Below, in pieces: positions 32,846 to 43,907 of a stretch of 64,000 nucleotides of DNA. The stretch is from Allacma fusca (Eukaryota; Arthropoda; Collembola; Symphypleona; Sminthuridae). The stretch lies in the NCBI GenBank assembly GCA_947179485.1, contig OX359245.1, positions 22,493,067 to 22,557,066 of the forward strand. Reading direction: 5' to 3'. Position 1 is the first letter of the stretch; each line of letters starts with the position of its first letter. A model generated the notes under the pieces. That model saw nothing but the letters and a program-made list of their open reading frames with translations, was not told the origin of the DNA and did no database searches. Position numbers and translations under genes: made by a program.

Positions 32846-33653
32846 CAAAGGTGGGCAAAATAGTTTACCTCGCCTATATCCTACATATATTTTTAACACC
32901 CGATCCTGCCAACAATATGCCTACATTAGAGTCGCTAAAAAATTTTTAACGACATATATGGACGGATTATTCGCAAGCCTACCTAGATGGCTACTTTTTT
33001 AAAAAGAAAACTATTGCCTACATATACGCCTACATATTCCTAAAAAAATCCATTGCCTACATTTAAGCCTACCAAATTTTAGCATATATTTGCGTCTATA
33101 TGTAACAGTCTATAGGAAATCTATGATGATATAGGAACGCGTGTTGTCTCCCTACACAACAATTTCCCTTATGTCAAATTGAGATTCTCCGGGTGTTATA
33201 CGTTTTATTAATTCATCACAAACTTACAATTAGGTATAACATACATAATTAAAGCAGCCCCACTAACAATAAGGTAGTTATGTGTAGTATGAATGATCAG
33301 GATAACTAATTTGAAAACCACGTGAAAATTAAACAAATTTTTAACATGACTGCACTTAAAAACAACATTAATTTCTTAGCTATTCAATTTTAGTAAAAAA
33401 TTAAGGAAGCACTATTTAAACAGTGAAAATGGAAAAAGGATAGTAGGTACATCAACCTAACATATAAATGCGCACGCCTACATTTAGCCTACATTTATAT
33501 GAATAAGTTATTATGCCCAACACATTTTATAGGCAATCTACATAACAAGTTATCCCCCTATCCTATAATGGCTATAATTTATAGGAGAATTGTTTTGCAG
33601 CCTATATTTTGCATACTTGAAGGGCCTATATGTAGGGGAGGCGCCCACCTTTG
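32846..33653. mobile_element. hAT MITE (CAAAGGTGGGC family), GCCTACATAT-rich
   Basis: The ends are CAAAGGTGGGC and its exact inverse GCCCACCTTTG. A perfect 8-bp duplication, CTTTGTCG, lies at 32838-32845 and 33654-33661. The interior repeats GCCTACATATT. It is the same family as 12868-13435 but longer. Confidence 0.93.
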
Positions 33654-33661
33654 CTTTGTCG

Positions 33662-34605
33662 TAATAATAAAGTATAATAGATTGCCCGCAATAGTTGCAT
33701 TTAAATCCTTTCATGTAAAATGCTTGCACACGGTGGACAATAATCTATCAGCAGTAATTTCTTGCTTCATTAGTGCAACTAAATAATACCACAGAATTTT
33801 CATTTCGAAAAATTCGCCAATGTTTATTAAATAAAATGTTGTATAAGTACATAAATGAGTTCATGTTTTATTTTCACATTATAAATTACGTCGGTTTGCG
33901 GGATTAAATAATATTTATGCAAATAGAATCAGTAAATGTGTCCATCGAACACCATTTTTTGACAAGCATAAAAGCGATCGTAGGCGCGTCGCGAAACCGT
34001 ACCGGGATCGAAACGGAACAGAATAATTCCGAGTTCCGATTACATAAATTAGGCGACTTTTTCCTTACCGAAGCTCTGGAACGTCCCAGTCCCAGTGTGG
34101 TCGGTACAATTGCGCATGTTACGGTTGTGTCCCGATTTAATTACGGAACCAAAAAAATACCCGAAATTGTTCCGTTCCGTTTCTGAACACGGAACTTCGG
34201 GATTTCGGAAACACGAAGGAAGCTTTATATACGACCAGCAATTTTGATGTCCGTATTTGCATGCATATTTTATTTGAAGATTTTTATCTTTTACGCACAG
34301 TTCAAATGTGGCATCCATTGTAGTCAAAACTGTTGTATAATTTTGTGTTATTAGATATTAATTATTGTGATTATGCTAATTATGATAATGTATAATTTGC
34401 TTGTATTCATGCGATTACACATTTATTGGAATCGTGTATCTTTATTTTATGACTGTACATTCATTGCCATTAATGTACTTCGTATACATGTTTTTCCTAC
34501 TCGTACGTCTGTAATACTATTATTTGAATGTCCCTTATATCAGATACATGCATGTTAAACGTGTATATGAATGCCATACTCCCTATACATGGGTATTGTA
34601 ACAGC
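33662..34605. other. Intergenic: second TTCCG-rich block, no gene
   Basis: Positions 33985-34200 are made of ACGGAAC/GTTCCG motifs related to 32425-32640. The rest is AT-rich with nothing recognised. Confidence 0.45.
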
Positions 34606-34609
34606 ATCG

Positions 34610-34702
34610 TGAGTCAACGTCCAGAACGATTCTCCTCCAGCTTTCCCTTCATCAGAGGCTTCGTTAAGCCATCAGCTAGCTGCTCCGTTGTTTGGATTTG
34701 AT
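34610..34702 (-). mobile_element. Copia RNase H end fragment (fossil)
   Basis: A minus-strand reading contains TTEQLADGLTKPL, the conserved end of Copia RNase H. It directly abuts the LTR-like segment at about 34705-35045. Confidence 0.7.
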
Positions 34703-34704
34703 AT

Positions 34705-35045
34705 AGGTATTTATCATGTCTGTAATATTCCATTGTTGTAATGTCATATTCATTTTGTTTATTTATTGTATTACTCAAAGTACCTTGTCAAGTTTTAGCC
34801 TTATCAGGTATGACTAATGTAAGTTTGAGGCATGAGTCACAGATATGAAGGCATTCCACGGAACCCTTTTAGAATGTCTTTCACTTTTCCTACTCGGATT
34901 TCCTGTATAAATACCAAGCCCTTTCCCATTCTCAATACACTTCGATTTCAACTTTTCTACTAGTAACTTGCTCCTGTAAATAAATACTTTTCAGCCTCTT
35001 TTGAAATAGAGCTTTTCATTAAGTTGAGTAATTTATATTTCAACA
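34705..35045 (+). repeat. Copia LTR-like segment
   Basis: It is homologous to the right arm of the paired-LTR segments further right. In plus orientation it carries TGTATAAATACC (TATA-like), then an AATAAA-like GTAAATAAATAC, and it ends TTTCAACA. These parts are in LTR order. Confidence 0.65.
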
Positions 35046-36960
35046 GCCCGAGAAGGAAGATCATCCCTCAGCCCATCTAATCATCAAGCAACGATGCTAG
35101 TGATGGCGATGATGATAGTAACTCGTCCAATGATGCAAACCCACCGGACGACGCCCCACTCTTTTCGGATACAGAAACTACGGAATCGTCCGGACCATCT
35201 TCACCACATACTCCAGGAAAGTCGGACCCAGCCCCTACCACAGCAACTCCAGCGACGTCCAGGACTCGCAGAGGGATTGTCCATACGCCGGATGGAGACT
35301 TTGTGGCTGATGTTCCAGGAAAGGATGCCGAGCCAACCATCCCACGTCCCAAGAAGTTGACAGCTCCCTTCCGTGAAGTTTCCTTCACGTACCGAGGGTT
35401 GATGTGAGCCATCCTGTCATGCCAGAGTTTGGCTGTCTGCTCCTTGGGAAGAAACTTGCTCACGTTGGCTCGGATTTCCATGCATATTGGTCGGAACTTC
35501 ATGATGTACACGTAGGCCACTGGTCCGGGAAGCTTGTCCTGCATGAAGTAGACGGCCTTCTCTGCTGATCTCAGGATGTTGTATCCAGTTTTCCGAGCGA
35601 CGAGTCCTTTCGAGAACAGGTTGGTTGCACCAGGGATGTAGAAGACGCCCTCGATTTGGATTTTCTCCCACTGGTGTCCCATTTAAGCTTCCAGAGTTAC
35701 AACGCCTTGTCCTATGGCTTGGATGCTCGCGTTGTCTGCAAGGATGATTTTCCTCGTCTCGTCCTCCGGGAAAGGCGTGTTGGATGAAAACCAGTCCTTG
35801 TTCCCACATACGTGGTTTGTAGCACCTGAGTCACTGATCCAGTCACCAGCTGATAAGTCATCGAATCTTTCTATGAATGCGCGTACAACGCACGTATCTT
35901 TGGGGTTAGCTTTCCTGCTTTGTCCATTATCGGATCTTTTAAAACTGTTTCGAGCATTAAAACCAAATGCTCGTCCGTTTCCGGAACTTCTTTCATTATC
36001 AGTCTCTTTTGGTTTTGATCTACAGTCACGCTTAAAATGACCGGGCTTACCGCAGTTGAAGCATTTTCCCTTAGGTTTGGCAGGCCTTCCATCTTCCGAC
36101 GAGAAGAAAGACTCCAAGGAGTCTTTCTTCTCCTTAGATACGTTGAACCGGAAAGCTTTTGTGGCTGTTGCCTCTTCTTCTTGTACGTCTGACTCATCAG
36201 CCTGATTTTGGAATTCCTCCTTCTTCAGGAGGGCCTTCAAAGGCACCAGAGTTTGGTGCTTGAGTGGGATAATGTCCAAGGCTGTCCTTAGGGTAGAGTA
36301 CTTCCTGGGGAGAGATGAATCATTTTTGGTAATAATTTGGAACAAGCGGTAATTATTACCGTTAGTTCAGGTTGTTCCATCCCCATTTCCACGAGTGCGT
36401 TGGCCAGCTTCTCAATCTCCATCATGGCATCAACCAGTGACTCATCCTTCCCAATCGTGTACATCATGAATTTCGTTAACGTTTGTTGGATATTGAGGGA
36501 GCTGCAGTCTGAGTTGGCCACCTTCAGCTTCTCGAACATCTCGTAGGATGAATCACACGTGTAGATGTGATTGAATTGCACGTCATACACCGTTGAACTG
36601 ATGATGTTTTGGGCTTCCAAATCCTTCTTGATCCAGGCCTTTACCAAGTCATCATCGTCTGGTCTGTCTTCTGCTCCTAGGACTACTCCCCAAAAGTCGT
36701 GTGTCTTCAGCAGCAAGGTCACCTGGAACTTCCACCGGTTGAAGTTTGATCCGTTCAACTTCACGAAGACGTCAGACTTGACTTTAGAAATTTTGCTTGG
36801 ATAAAATTTGTCACAAATTGCAGAATTATTCACAATACTCTCAAAACCAACTGAAACTTCACTAAAGCTTGTTAAAACTTGCGTAGAATATTCTAACTTC
36901 AAATTGAACTGAATTTGTAAACTAAATTCCCGCATTCACAATTTAAATTCCGTAGAAAAT
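35046..36960 (-). mobile_element. Copia gag, protease and integrase-side fossil
   Basis: Minus strand, from right to left. The gag region (36935 to about 36290) contains FNRWKFQVTLLLK, typical of Copia gag. It is followed by a CCHC knuckle, CFNCGKPGHFKRDC, near 36060. The protease signature ISDSGATNHVCG lies near 35840. Finally an integrase-side piece contains KLWHDRMAHIN near 35420. It is broken, with several breaks, and lacks reverse transcriptase. The LTR to its right faces the same way. Confidence 0.85.
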
Positions 36961-36974
36961 ACCTAACGCTTAGC

Positions 36975-37810
36975 TACCATGAGATAAATAATCAAGAAAT
37001 GGTTCGTTAAATGAACAGATTTCAACAAAGTATAAAAACCGTAGTAAAAGTTTATTCAGGAGTGAATTGGGAAGAGTAACCTCCTCAAGCGACAAAATTC
37101 AAGTGTATGGAAAAGAGAAAGGGCATTTGCATTTCTAGCAAAAGGCCGAGTAACAAAAGTGAAAGGGACGGTCAGGTCCAGTACAATATTTGGGATTGCT
37201 TCCTATGACTCATGGCATATAAAAAGGCTAAGCCCTAATTCCAGGAACTGGGCTTAGTCATACCTTTGGGTTTAGGAAGGGTATTCCAGTTCACAGAACT
37301 GGGGCCATACAAGTATTATATAACACGTAAAAAGGGGGCATGACATACTGTGATGCCAAATTAGTAATCCTGCATTATTTTTGTTTTGTCTATGATTCGT
37401 TGTTGATTCTCTTGTTATGGTCCTTAATAGTCTTAGTATGTCATTGATATAGGTATGTCATGTCTGTAATATCAATTGTTGAAATGTCATATTCAGCATG
37501 TATATTTATTGTATGACTCAAAGTACCTTGTCAAGTTTTAGCCTTATCAGGTATGACTAATGTAAGTTTCCTGGAAAAGGGCTTATATTATTTATTTGCA
37601 TGAGTCACAGATATGAAGGCATTCCACTGGTCACTTTTAGAATGCCTTTTACATTTCCTACTCGGCTTTTCTGTATAAATACCGAGCCCTTTTCCATTCT
37701 CAACACACTTCGATTTAACTGTTCTACAAGTAACTTGCTCGTGTAAATTAATAATTTCAAGCCTCTTGAAATAGAGCTTTTCTTTGAGTTGATTAATTCA
37801 TATTTCATCA
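36975..37810. repeat. Paired inverted Copia LTRs, copy 1
   Basis: Two diverged LTRs of about 350 bp stand head to head. The left arm reads on the minus strand and the right arm on the plus strand, with about 120 bp between. Both show, in order, TATGACTAA, a TATA-like box, a pyrimidine-rich CTTTCYCWTTCTC block, and an end in ATCA. The left arm is the upstream LTR of the gag-bearing fossil. Confidence 0.7.
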
Positions 37811-38321
37811 CATGATGAGCCCATCAACCACGTATATGGCAAGAATTACTAGGTGGTTGCTGATTTCCCCAAAGAACACACTGGGCTCGTGTTGGGCAGC
37901 CTGGAGTCCAAGGGCGGTAAGGCAGTCCGAGAACTTCTTATTACAGCATCGCGGTGATTGTTTGAATCCATAAATGCTTTTCCGAAGTCGCAGGACCATA
38001 TCTGCACCAGTAACTTCGTATCCCTGGGGGATCTTGATGTAGATTTCCTCATCCAGGTTTTCATGCAGGAATGCAGTTTTAACGTCAAACTGCTCCATGG
38101 CGAGTTTCTGTGAGGCGGCAATGTTGAGCAGGAGTCGGATTGACTCGTTTCGTGCTACAGCTGCAAACGTCTCGAAGTAGTCCACTCCTTCTTCCTAACT
38201 GTATCCTCGGATGACCAAGTGGGCTTTGTACCGCTGAATGCATTCATCTTTGTTGATTTTAATTGTTAGGTTCCGGATGTCAACGTGGTTCCTCTTGATC
38301 TGTCTTTCAAGGTCATTGATG
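37811..38321 (-). mobile_element. Copia reverse-transcriptase fragment, array copy 1 (fossil)
   Basis: Minus-strand Copia RT piece with FAAVAR, QFDVKTAFLH, EEIYIKIPQGY and an ending in the YVDDGLI region. Broken; only part of the RT domain is present. Confidence 0.85.
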
Positions 38322-39155
38322 TGATGAATAATCGAGAAATGGTTCGTAAAATGAACAGATTTCAACGAAGTATAAAAACCGTAGTAAAGGTTTATTCAGG
38401 AGTGAATTGGGAAGAGTAACCTCCACAACAGACAAAATTCAAGTGTATGGAAAAGAGAAAGGTTCTTTGCATTTATAGCGAAAGGCCGAGTAACAAAAGT
38501 GAATGGGACGGTCAGGTCCAATACAATATTTGGGATGGCCTGCTATGACTCATGGCATATAAAAAGGCTAAGCCCTAATTCCAGGAACTGGGCTTAGTCA
38601 TACCGTAAGGTTTAGAAAGGGTATTCCAGTTAACACTACTGGGGCCAGACAAGTATTATATAACAAGTGTAAACAGGGGGTATGACATACTGTGATGACA
38701 AATTAGTAATCCTGCATTATTTTTGTTTTGTCTATGATCCGTTGTTGATTCTCTTGTTATGGTCCTTAATAGTCTTAGTATGTCTTTGATATAGGTATGT
38801 CATGTCTGTAATATCACATTGTTGAAATGTCATATTCAGCATGTATATTTATTGTATGACTCAAAGTACCTTGTCAAGTTTAACCCTTATCAGGTATGAC
38901 TAATGCAAGTTTCCTGGAAATGGGCTTATAGTATTTATTGGCTTGAGTCACAGATATAAAGGCATTGCACTGGTCCCTTTTAGAATGCCTTTCACTTTTC
39001 CTCCTCGGCTTTCCTGTATAAATACCGAGCCCTTTCCCATTCTCAACGCACTTCCATTTCATCTGCTGTACTAGTAACTTGGTCCTGTAAATTAATACTT
39101 TTAAGCCTCTTTTGAAATAGAATTTTGATTAAGTTGATTAATTCATATTTCATCA
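38322..39155. repeat. Paired inverted Copia LTRs, copy 2
   Basis: 834 bp, beginning TGATGAATAATCGAG and ending ATATTTCATCA, so the outer ends are themselves inverted (TGATGA/TCATCA). Same internal plan as copy 1. Confidence 0.7.
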
Positions 39156-39666
39156 CATGATGAGCCCATCATCCACGTATATGGCAAGAATTACTAGGTG
39201 GTTGCTGATTTCCCCGAAAAACACACTGGGCTCGTGTTGGGCAGCCTGGAGTCCAAGGGCGGTAAGGCAGTCCGAGAACTTCTTATTCCAGCATCGCGGT
39301 GATTGTTTGAGTCCATAAATGCTTTTCCGAAGTCGCAGGACCATATCTGCACCAGTAACTTCGTATCCCTGGGGGATCCTAACGTAGATTTCCTCATCCA
39401 GGTCTCCATGCAGGAATACAGTTTTAACGTCAAACTGCTCCATGGCGAGTTTCTGTGAGGCGGCAATGTTGAGGAGGAGTCGGATTGACTCGTATCGTGC
39501 TACAGCTGCAAACGTCTCGAAGTAGTCCACCCCTTCTTCCTAACTGTATCCTCGGATGACCAAGTGGGCTTTGTACCGCTGAATGCATTCATCTTTGTTG
39601 ATTTAAATTGTTAGGTTCCGGATGTCAACGTGGTTCCTCTTGATTTGTCTTTCAAGGTCATTGATG
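39156..39666 (-). mobile_element. Copia reverse-transcriptase fragment, array copy 2 (fossil)
   Basis: Same RT piece as copy 1, 1345 bp further on, including the IYGLKQSPRCW and YVDDGLI motifs. Only part of the domain is present. Confidence 0.85.
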
Positions 39667-40500
39667 TGATGAATAATCGAGAAATGGTTCGTAAAATGAA
39701 CAGATTTCAACGAAGTATAAAAACCGTAGTAAAGGTTTATTCAGGAGTGAATTGGGAAGAGTAACCTCCACAACAGACAAAATTCAAGTGTATTGAAAAG
39801 AGAAAGGTTCTTTGCATTTATAGCGAAAGGCCGAGTAACAAAAGTGAATGGGACGGTCAGGTCCAATACAATATTTGGGATGGCCTGCTATGACTCATGG
39901 CATATAAAAAGGCTAAGCCCTAATTCCAGGAACTGGGCTTAGTCATACCGTTAGGTTTAGAAAGGCTATTCCAGTTAACACTACTGGGGCCAGACAAGTA
40001 TTATATAACAAGTGTAAACAGGGGGTATGACATACTGTGATGACAAATTAGTAATCCTGCATTATTTTTGTTTTGTCTATGATCCGTTGTTGATTCTCTT
40101 GTTATGGCCCTTAATAGTCTTAGTATGTCTTTGATATAGGTATGTCATGTCTGTAATATCCCATTGTTGAAATGTCATATTCAGCATGTATATTTATTGT
40201 ATGACTCAAAGCACCTTGTCAAATTTAAGCCTTATCAGGTATGACTAATGAAAGTTTCCTGGAAAAGGTCTTATAGTATTTATTTGCATGAGTCACAGAT
40301 ATGAAGGCATTCTACTGGTCCCTTTGAGAATGCCTTTCACTTTTCCTCCTCGGCTTTCCTGTATAAATACCGAGCCCTTTCCCATTCTAAACACACTTCG
40401 ATTTAACTGTTCTACTAGTAACTTGCTCGTGTAAATTAATACTTTTAAACATCTTTTGTAATAGAGCTTTTCATTTAGTTGATTAATTCATATTTCATCA
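39667..40500. repeat. Paired inverted Copia LTRs, copy 3
   Basis: 834 bp, with the same boundaries and plan as copy 2. Confidence 0.7.
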
Positions 40501-41010
40501 CATGATGAGCCCATCATCCACGTATATGGTAAGAATTACTAGGTGGTTGCTGATTTCCCCGAAAAACACACTGGGCTCGTGTTGCGCAGCCTGGAGTCCA
40601 AGGGCGGTAAGGCAGTCCGAGAACTTCTAATTCCAGCATCGCGGTGATTGTTTGAGTCCATAAATGCTTTTCCGAAGTCGCAGGACCATATCTGCACCAG
40701 TAACTTCGTATCCCTGGGGGATCTTTACGTAGATTTCCTCATCCAGGTCTCCATGCAGGAATACAGTTTTAACGTCAAACTATTCCATGGCGAGTTTCTG
40801 TGAGGCGGCAATGTTGAGGAGGAGTCGGATTGACTCGTATCGTGCTACAGCTGCGAACGTCTCGAAGTAGTCCACCCCTTCTTCCTAACTGTATCCTCGG
40901 ATGACAAGTGGGCTTTGTACCGCTGAATGCATTCATCTTTGTTGATTTTAATTGTTAGGTTCCGGATGTCAACGTGGTTCCTCTTGATTTGTCTTTCAAG
41001 GTCATTGATG
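40501..41010 (-). mobile_element. Copia reverse-transcriptase fragment, array copy 3 (fossil)
   Basis: Same RT piece, 1345 bp after copy 2. Broken, partial. Confidence 0.8.
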
Positions 41011-41844
41011 TGATGAATAATGAAGAAATGGTTCGTAAAATGAACAGATTTCAACGAAGTATAAAAACCGTAGTAAAGGTTTATTCAGGAGTGAATTGAG
41101 AAGAGTAACCTTCACAACAGACAAAATTCAAGTGTATTTAAAAGAGAAAGGTTCTTTGCATTTATAGCGAAAGGCCGAGTAACAAAAGTGAATGGGACGG
41201 TCAGGTCCAATAAAATATTTGGGATGGCCTGCTCTGACTCATGGCACATAAAAAGGCTAAGCCCTAATTCCAGGAACTGGGCTTAGTCATACCTTTAGGT
41301 TGAAAAAGGGTATACCAATTATCAGTACTGGGGCCATACAAGTATTATATAACACGTGTAAACAGGGGGTATGACATACTGTGATGACAAATTAGTAATC
41401 CTGCATTATTTTTGTTTTGTCAATGATGCGTTGATGATTCTCTTGTTATGGTCCTTAATAGTCTTAGTATGTCATTGAAATTGGTATGTCATGTCTGTAA
41501 TATCCCATTGTTGAAATGTCATATTCAGCATGTATATTTATTGTATGACTCAAAGTACCTTGTCAAGTTTAACCCTTATCAGGTATGACTAATGCAAGTT
41601 TCCTGGAAATGGGCTTATAGTATTTATTGGCATGAGTCACAGATATAAAGGCATTGCACTGGTCCCTTTTAGAATGCCTTTCACTTTTCCTACTCGGCTT
41701 TCCTGTATAAATACCGAGCCCTTTCCCATTCTCAACGCACTTCCATTTCATCTGTTGTACTAGTAACTTGGTCCTGTATATTAATACTTTTAAGCCTCTT
41801 TTGAAATAGAATTTTGATTAAGTTGATTAATTCATATTTCATCA
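41011..41844. repeat. Paired inverted Copia LTRs, copy 4
   Basis: 834 bp, with the same boundaries and plan as copies 2 and 3. Confidence 0.7.
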
Positions 41845-42353
41845 CATGATGAGCCCATCATCCACGTATATGGCAAGAATTACTAGGTGGTTGCTGATTT
41901 TCCCGAAGAACACACTGGGCTCGTGTTGGACAGCCTGGAGTCCAAGGGCGGTAAGGCAGTCCGAGAACTTCTTATTCCAGCATCGCGGTGATTGTTTGAG
42001 TCCATAAATGCTTCTCCGAAGTCGCAGGACCATATCTGCACCAGTAACTTTGTATCCCTGGGGGATCTTGGCGTAGATTTCCTCATCCAGGTCTCCATGC
42101 AGGAATGCAGTTTTAACGTCAAACTGCTCCATGGCGAGTTTCTGTGAGGCGGCAATGTTGAGGATGTCGGATTGACTCGTATCGTATTACAGCTGCGAAC
42201 GTCCCGAAGTAGTCCACTCCTTCTTCCTGTCTGTATCTTCGGATGACCAAGCGGGCTTTGTACCGCTGAATGGATACATCCTGGTTGAATTTAGTAGTTA
42301 GGTTCCGGATGTCTACGTGGTTCCTCTTGATTTGTCTTTCAAGGTCATTGATG
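41845..42353 (-). mobile_element. Copia reverse-transcriptase fragment, array copy 4 (fossil)
   Basis: Same RT piece, 1344 bp after copy 3. Broken, partial. Confidence 0.82.
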
Positions 42354-43181
42354 TGATGAATAATCAAGAAATGGTTCGTAAAATGAACAGATTTCAACGA
42401 AGTATAAAAACCGTAGTAAAGGTTTATTCAGGAGTGAATTGGGAAGAGTAACCTCCACAACAGACAAAATTCAAGTGTATGGAAAAGAGAAAGGTTCTTT
42501 GCATTTATAGCGAAAGGCCGAGTAACAAAAGTGAATGGGACGGTCAGGTCCAATACAATATTTGGGATGGCGTGCTCTGACTCATGGCACATAAAAAGCC
42601 CTAATTCCAGTAACTGAGCTTAGTCATACCTTTAGGTTTAGCAAGGGTATTCCAGTAATCAGTACTGGCGCCATACAAGTATTATATAACAAGTGTAAAC
42701 TTAGGGTATGACATACTGTGATGACAAATTAGTAATCCTGCATTATTTTTGTTTTGTCTATGATCCGTTGTTGATTCTCTTGTTATGGTCCTTAATAGTC
42801 TTAGTATGTCATTGAAATTGGTATGTCATGTCTGTAATATCCCATTGTTGAAATGTCATATTCAGCATGTATATTTATTGTATGACTCAAAGTACCTTGT
42901 CAAGTTTAACCCTTATCAGGTATGACTAATGCAAGTTTCCTGGAAATGGGCTTATAGTATTTATTGGCTTGAGTCACAGATATAAAGGCATTGCACTGGT
43001 CCCTTTTAGAATGCCTTTCACTTTTCCTCCTCGGCTTTCCTGTATAAATACCGAGCCCTTTCCCATTCTCAACGCACTTCCATTTCATCTGCTGTACTAG
43101 TAACTTGGTCCTGTAAATTAATACTTTTAAGCCTCTTTTGAAATAGAATTTTGATTAAGTTGATTAATTCATAGTTCATCA
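42354..43181. repeat. Paired inverted Copia LTRs, copy 5
   Basis: 828 bp, same plan as the other copies and slightly shorter. Confidence 0.7.
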
Positions 43182-43677
43182 CATGATGAGCCCATCATCC
43201 ACGTATATGGCAAGAATTACTAGGTGGTTGCTGATTTTCCCGAAGAACACACTGGGCTCGTGTTGGACAGCCTGGAGTCCAAGGGCGGTAAGGCAGTCCG
43301 AGAACTTCTTATTCCAGCATCGCGGTGATTGTTTGAGTCCATAACTGCTTCTCCGAAGTCGCAGGACCATATCTGCTCCAGTAACTTTGTATCCCTGGGG
43401 GATCTTGGCGTAGATTTCCTCATCCAGGTCTCCATGCAGGAATGCAGTTTTAACGTCAAACTGCTCCATGGCGAGTTTCTGTGAGGCGGCAATGTTGAGG
43501 ATGAGTCGGATTGACTCGTATCGTATTACAGCTGCGAACGTCCCGAAGTAGTCCACTCCTTCTTCCTGTCTGTATCTTCGGATGACCAAGCGGGCTTTGT
43601 ACCGCTGAATGGATACATCCTGGTTGAATTTAATAGTTAGGTTCCGGATGTCTACGTGGTTCCTCTTGATTTGTCTT
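43182..43677 (-). mobile_element. Copia reverse-transcriptase fragment, array copy 5 (fossil)
   Basis: Same RT piece, 1337 bp after copy 4. It stops abruptly at 43677, where the array gives way to other sequence. Partial. Confidence 0.84.
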
Positions 43678-43907
43678 TACAATAGTCTACATACAATAGG
43701 AGGTTTGACACACAATACACAAACAGTATGGGCTATGACATACTATACATATACAAAAGGGGGTTAGACTTACAGAATAGATACCTTACAGGCATGCATA
43801 GGATAAAAAGGTCATTTAAATAAATGTAATATCAGTCATACATGAATCCAATGAATGTATAATAGCATAACGAGTATACAAGACATTATCATAATTATTA
43901 TATCACA
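43678..43907. other. Junction between the Copia array and the satellite
   Basis: About 230 bp of AT-rich sequence with two loosely similar GGGCTATGACATACTATAC/GGGGGTTAGAC blocks. Not coding. Confidence 0.5.

Larger units (their letters stand above)
34610..43677 (-). mobile_element. Cluster of Copia (Ty1) LTR retrotransposon fossils, partly amplified in tandem
   Basis: All coding pieces lie on the minus strand and belong to Copia: gag and protease, an integrase-side piece, a short RNase H end, and five copies of one reverse-transcriptase fragment. LTR-like segments alternate with them. The cluster is broken, with many breaks, and no piece is a complete element. The RT fragments plus LTR segments form a tandem array with a period of 1337-1345 bp. 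The high similarity of the array units suggests that amplification came after decay. Confidence 0.85.

Noticed and set aside
35094-35360. Plus-strand frames opposite the Copia gag and integrase pieces
   Set aside because: They are antisense shadows of recognisable minus-strand Copia sequence.
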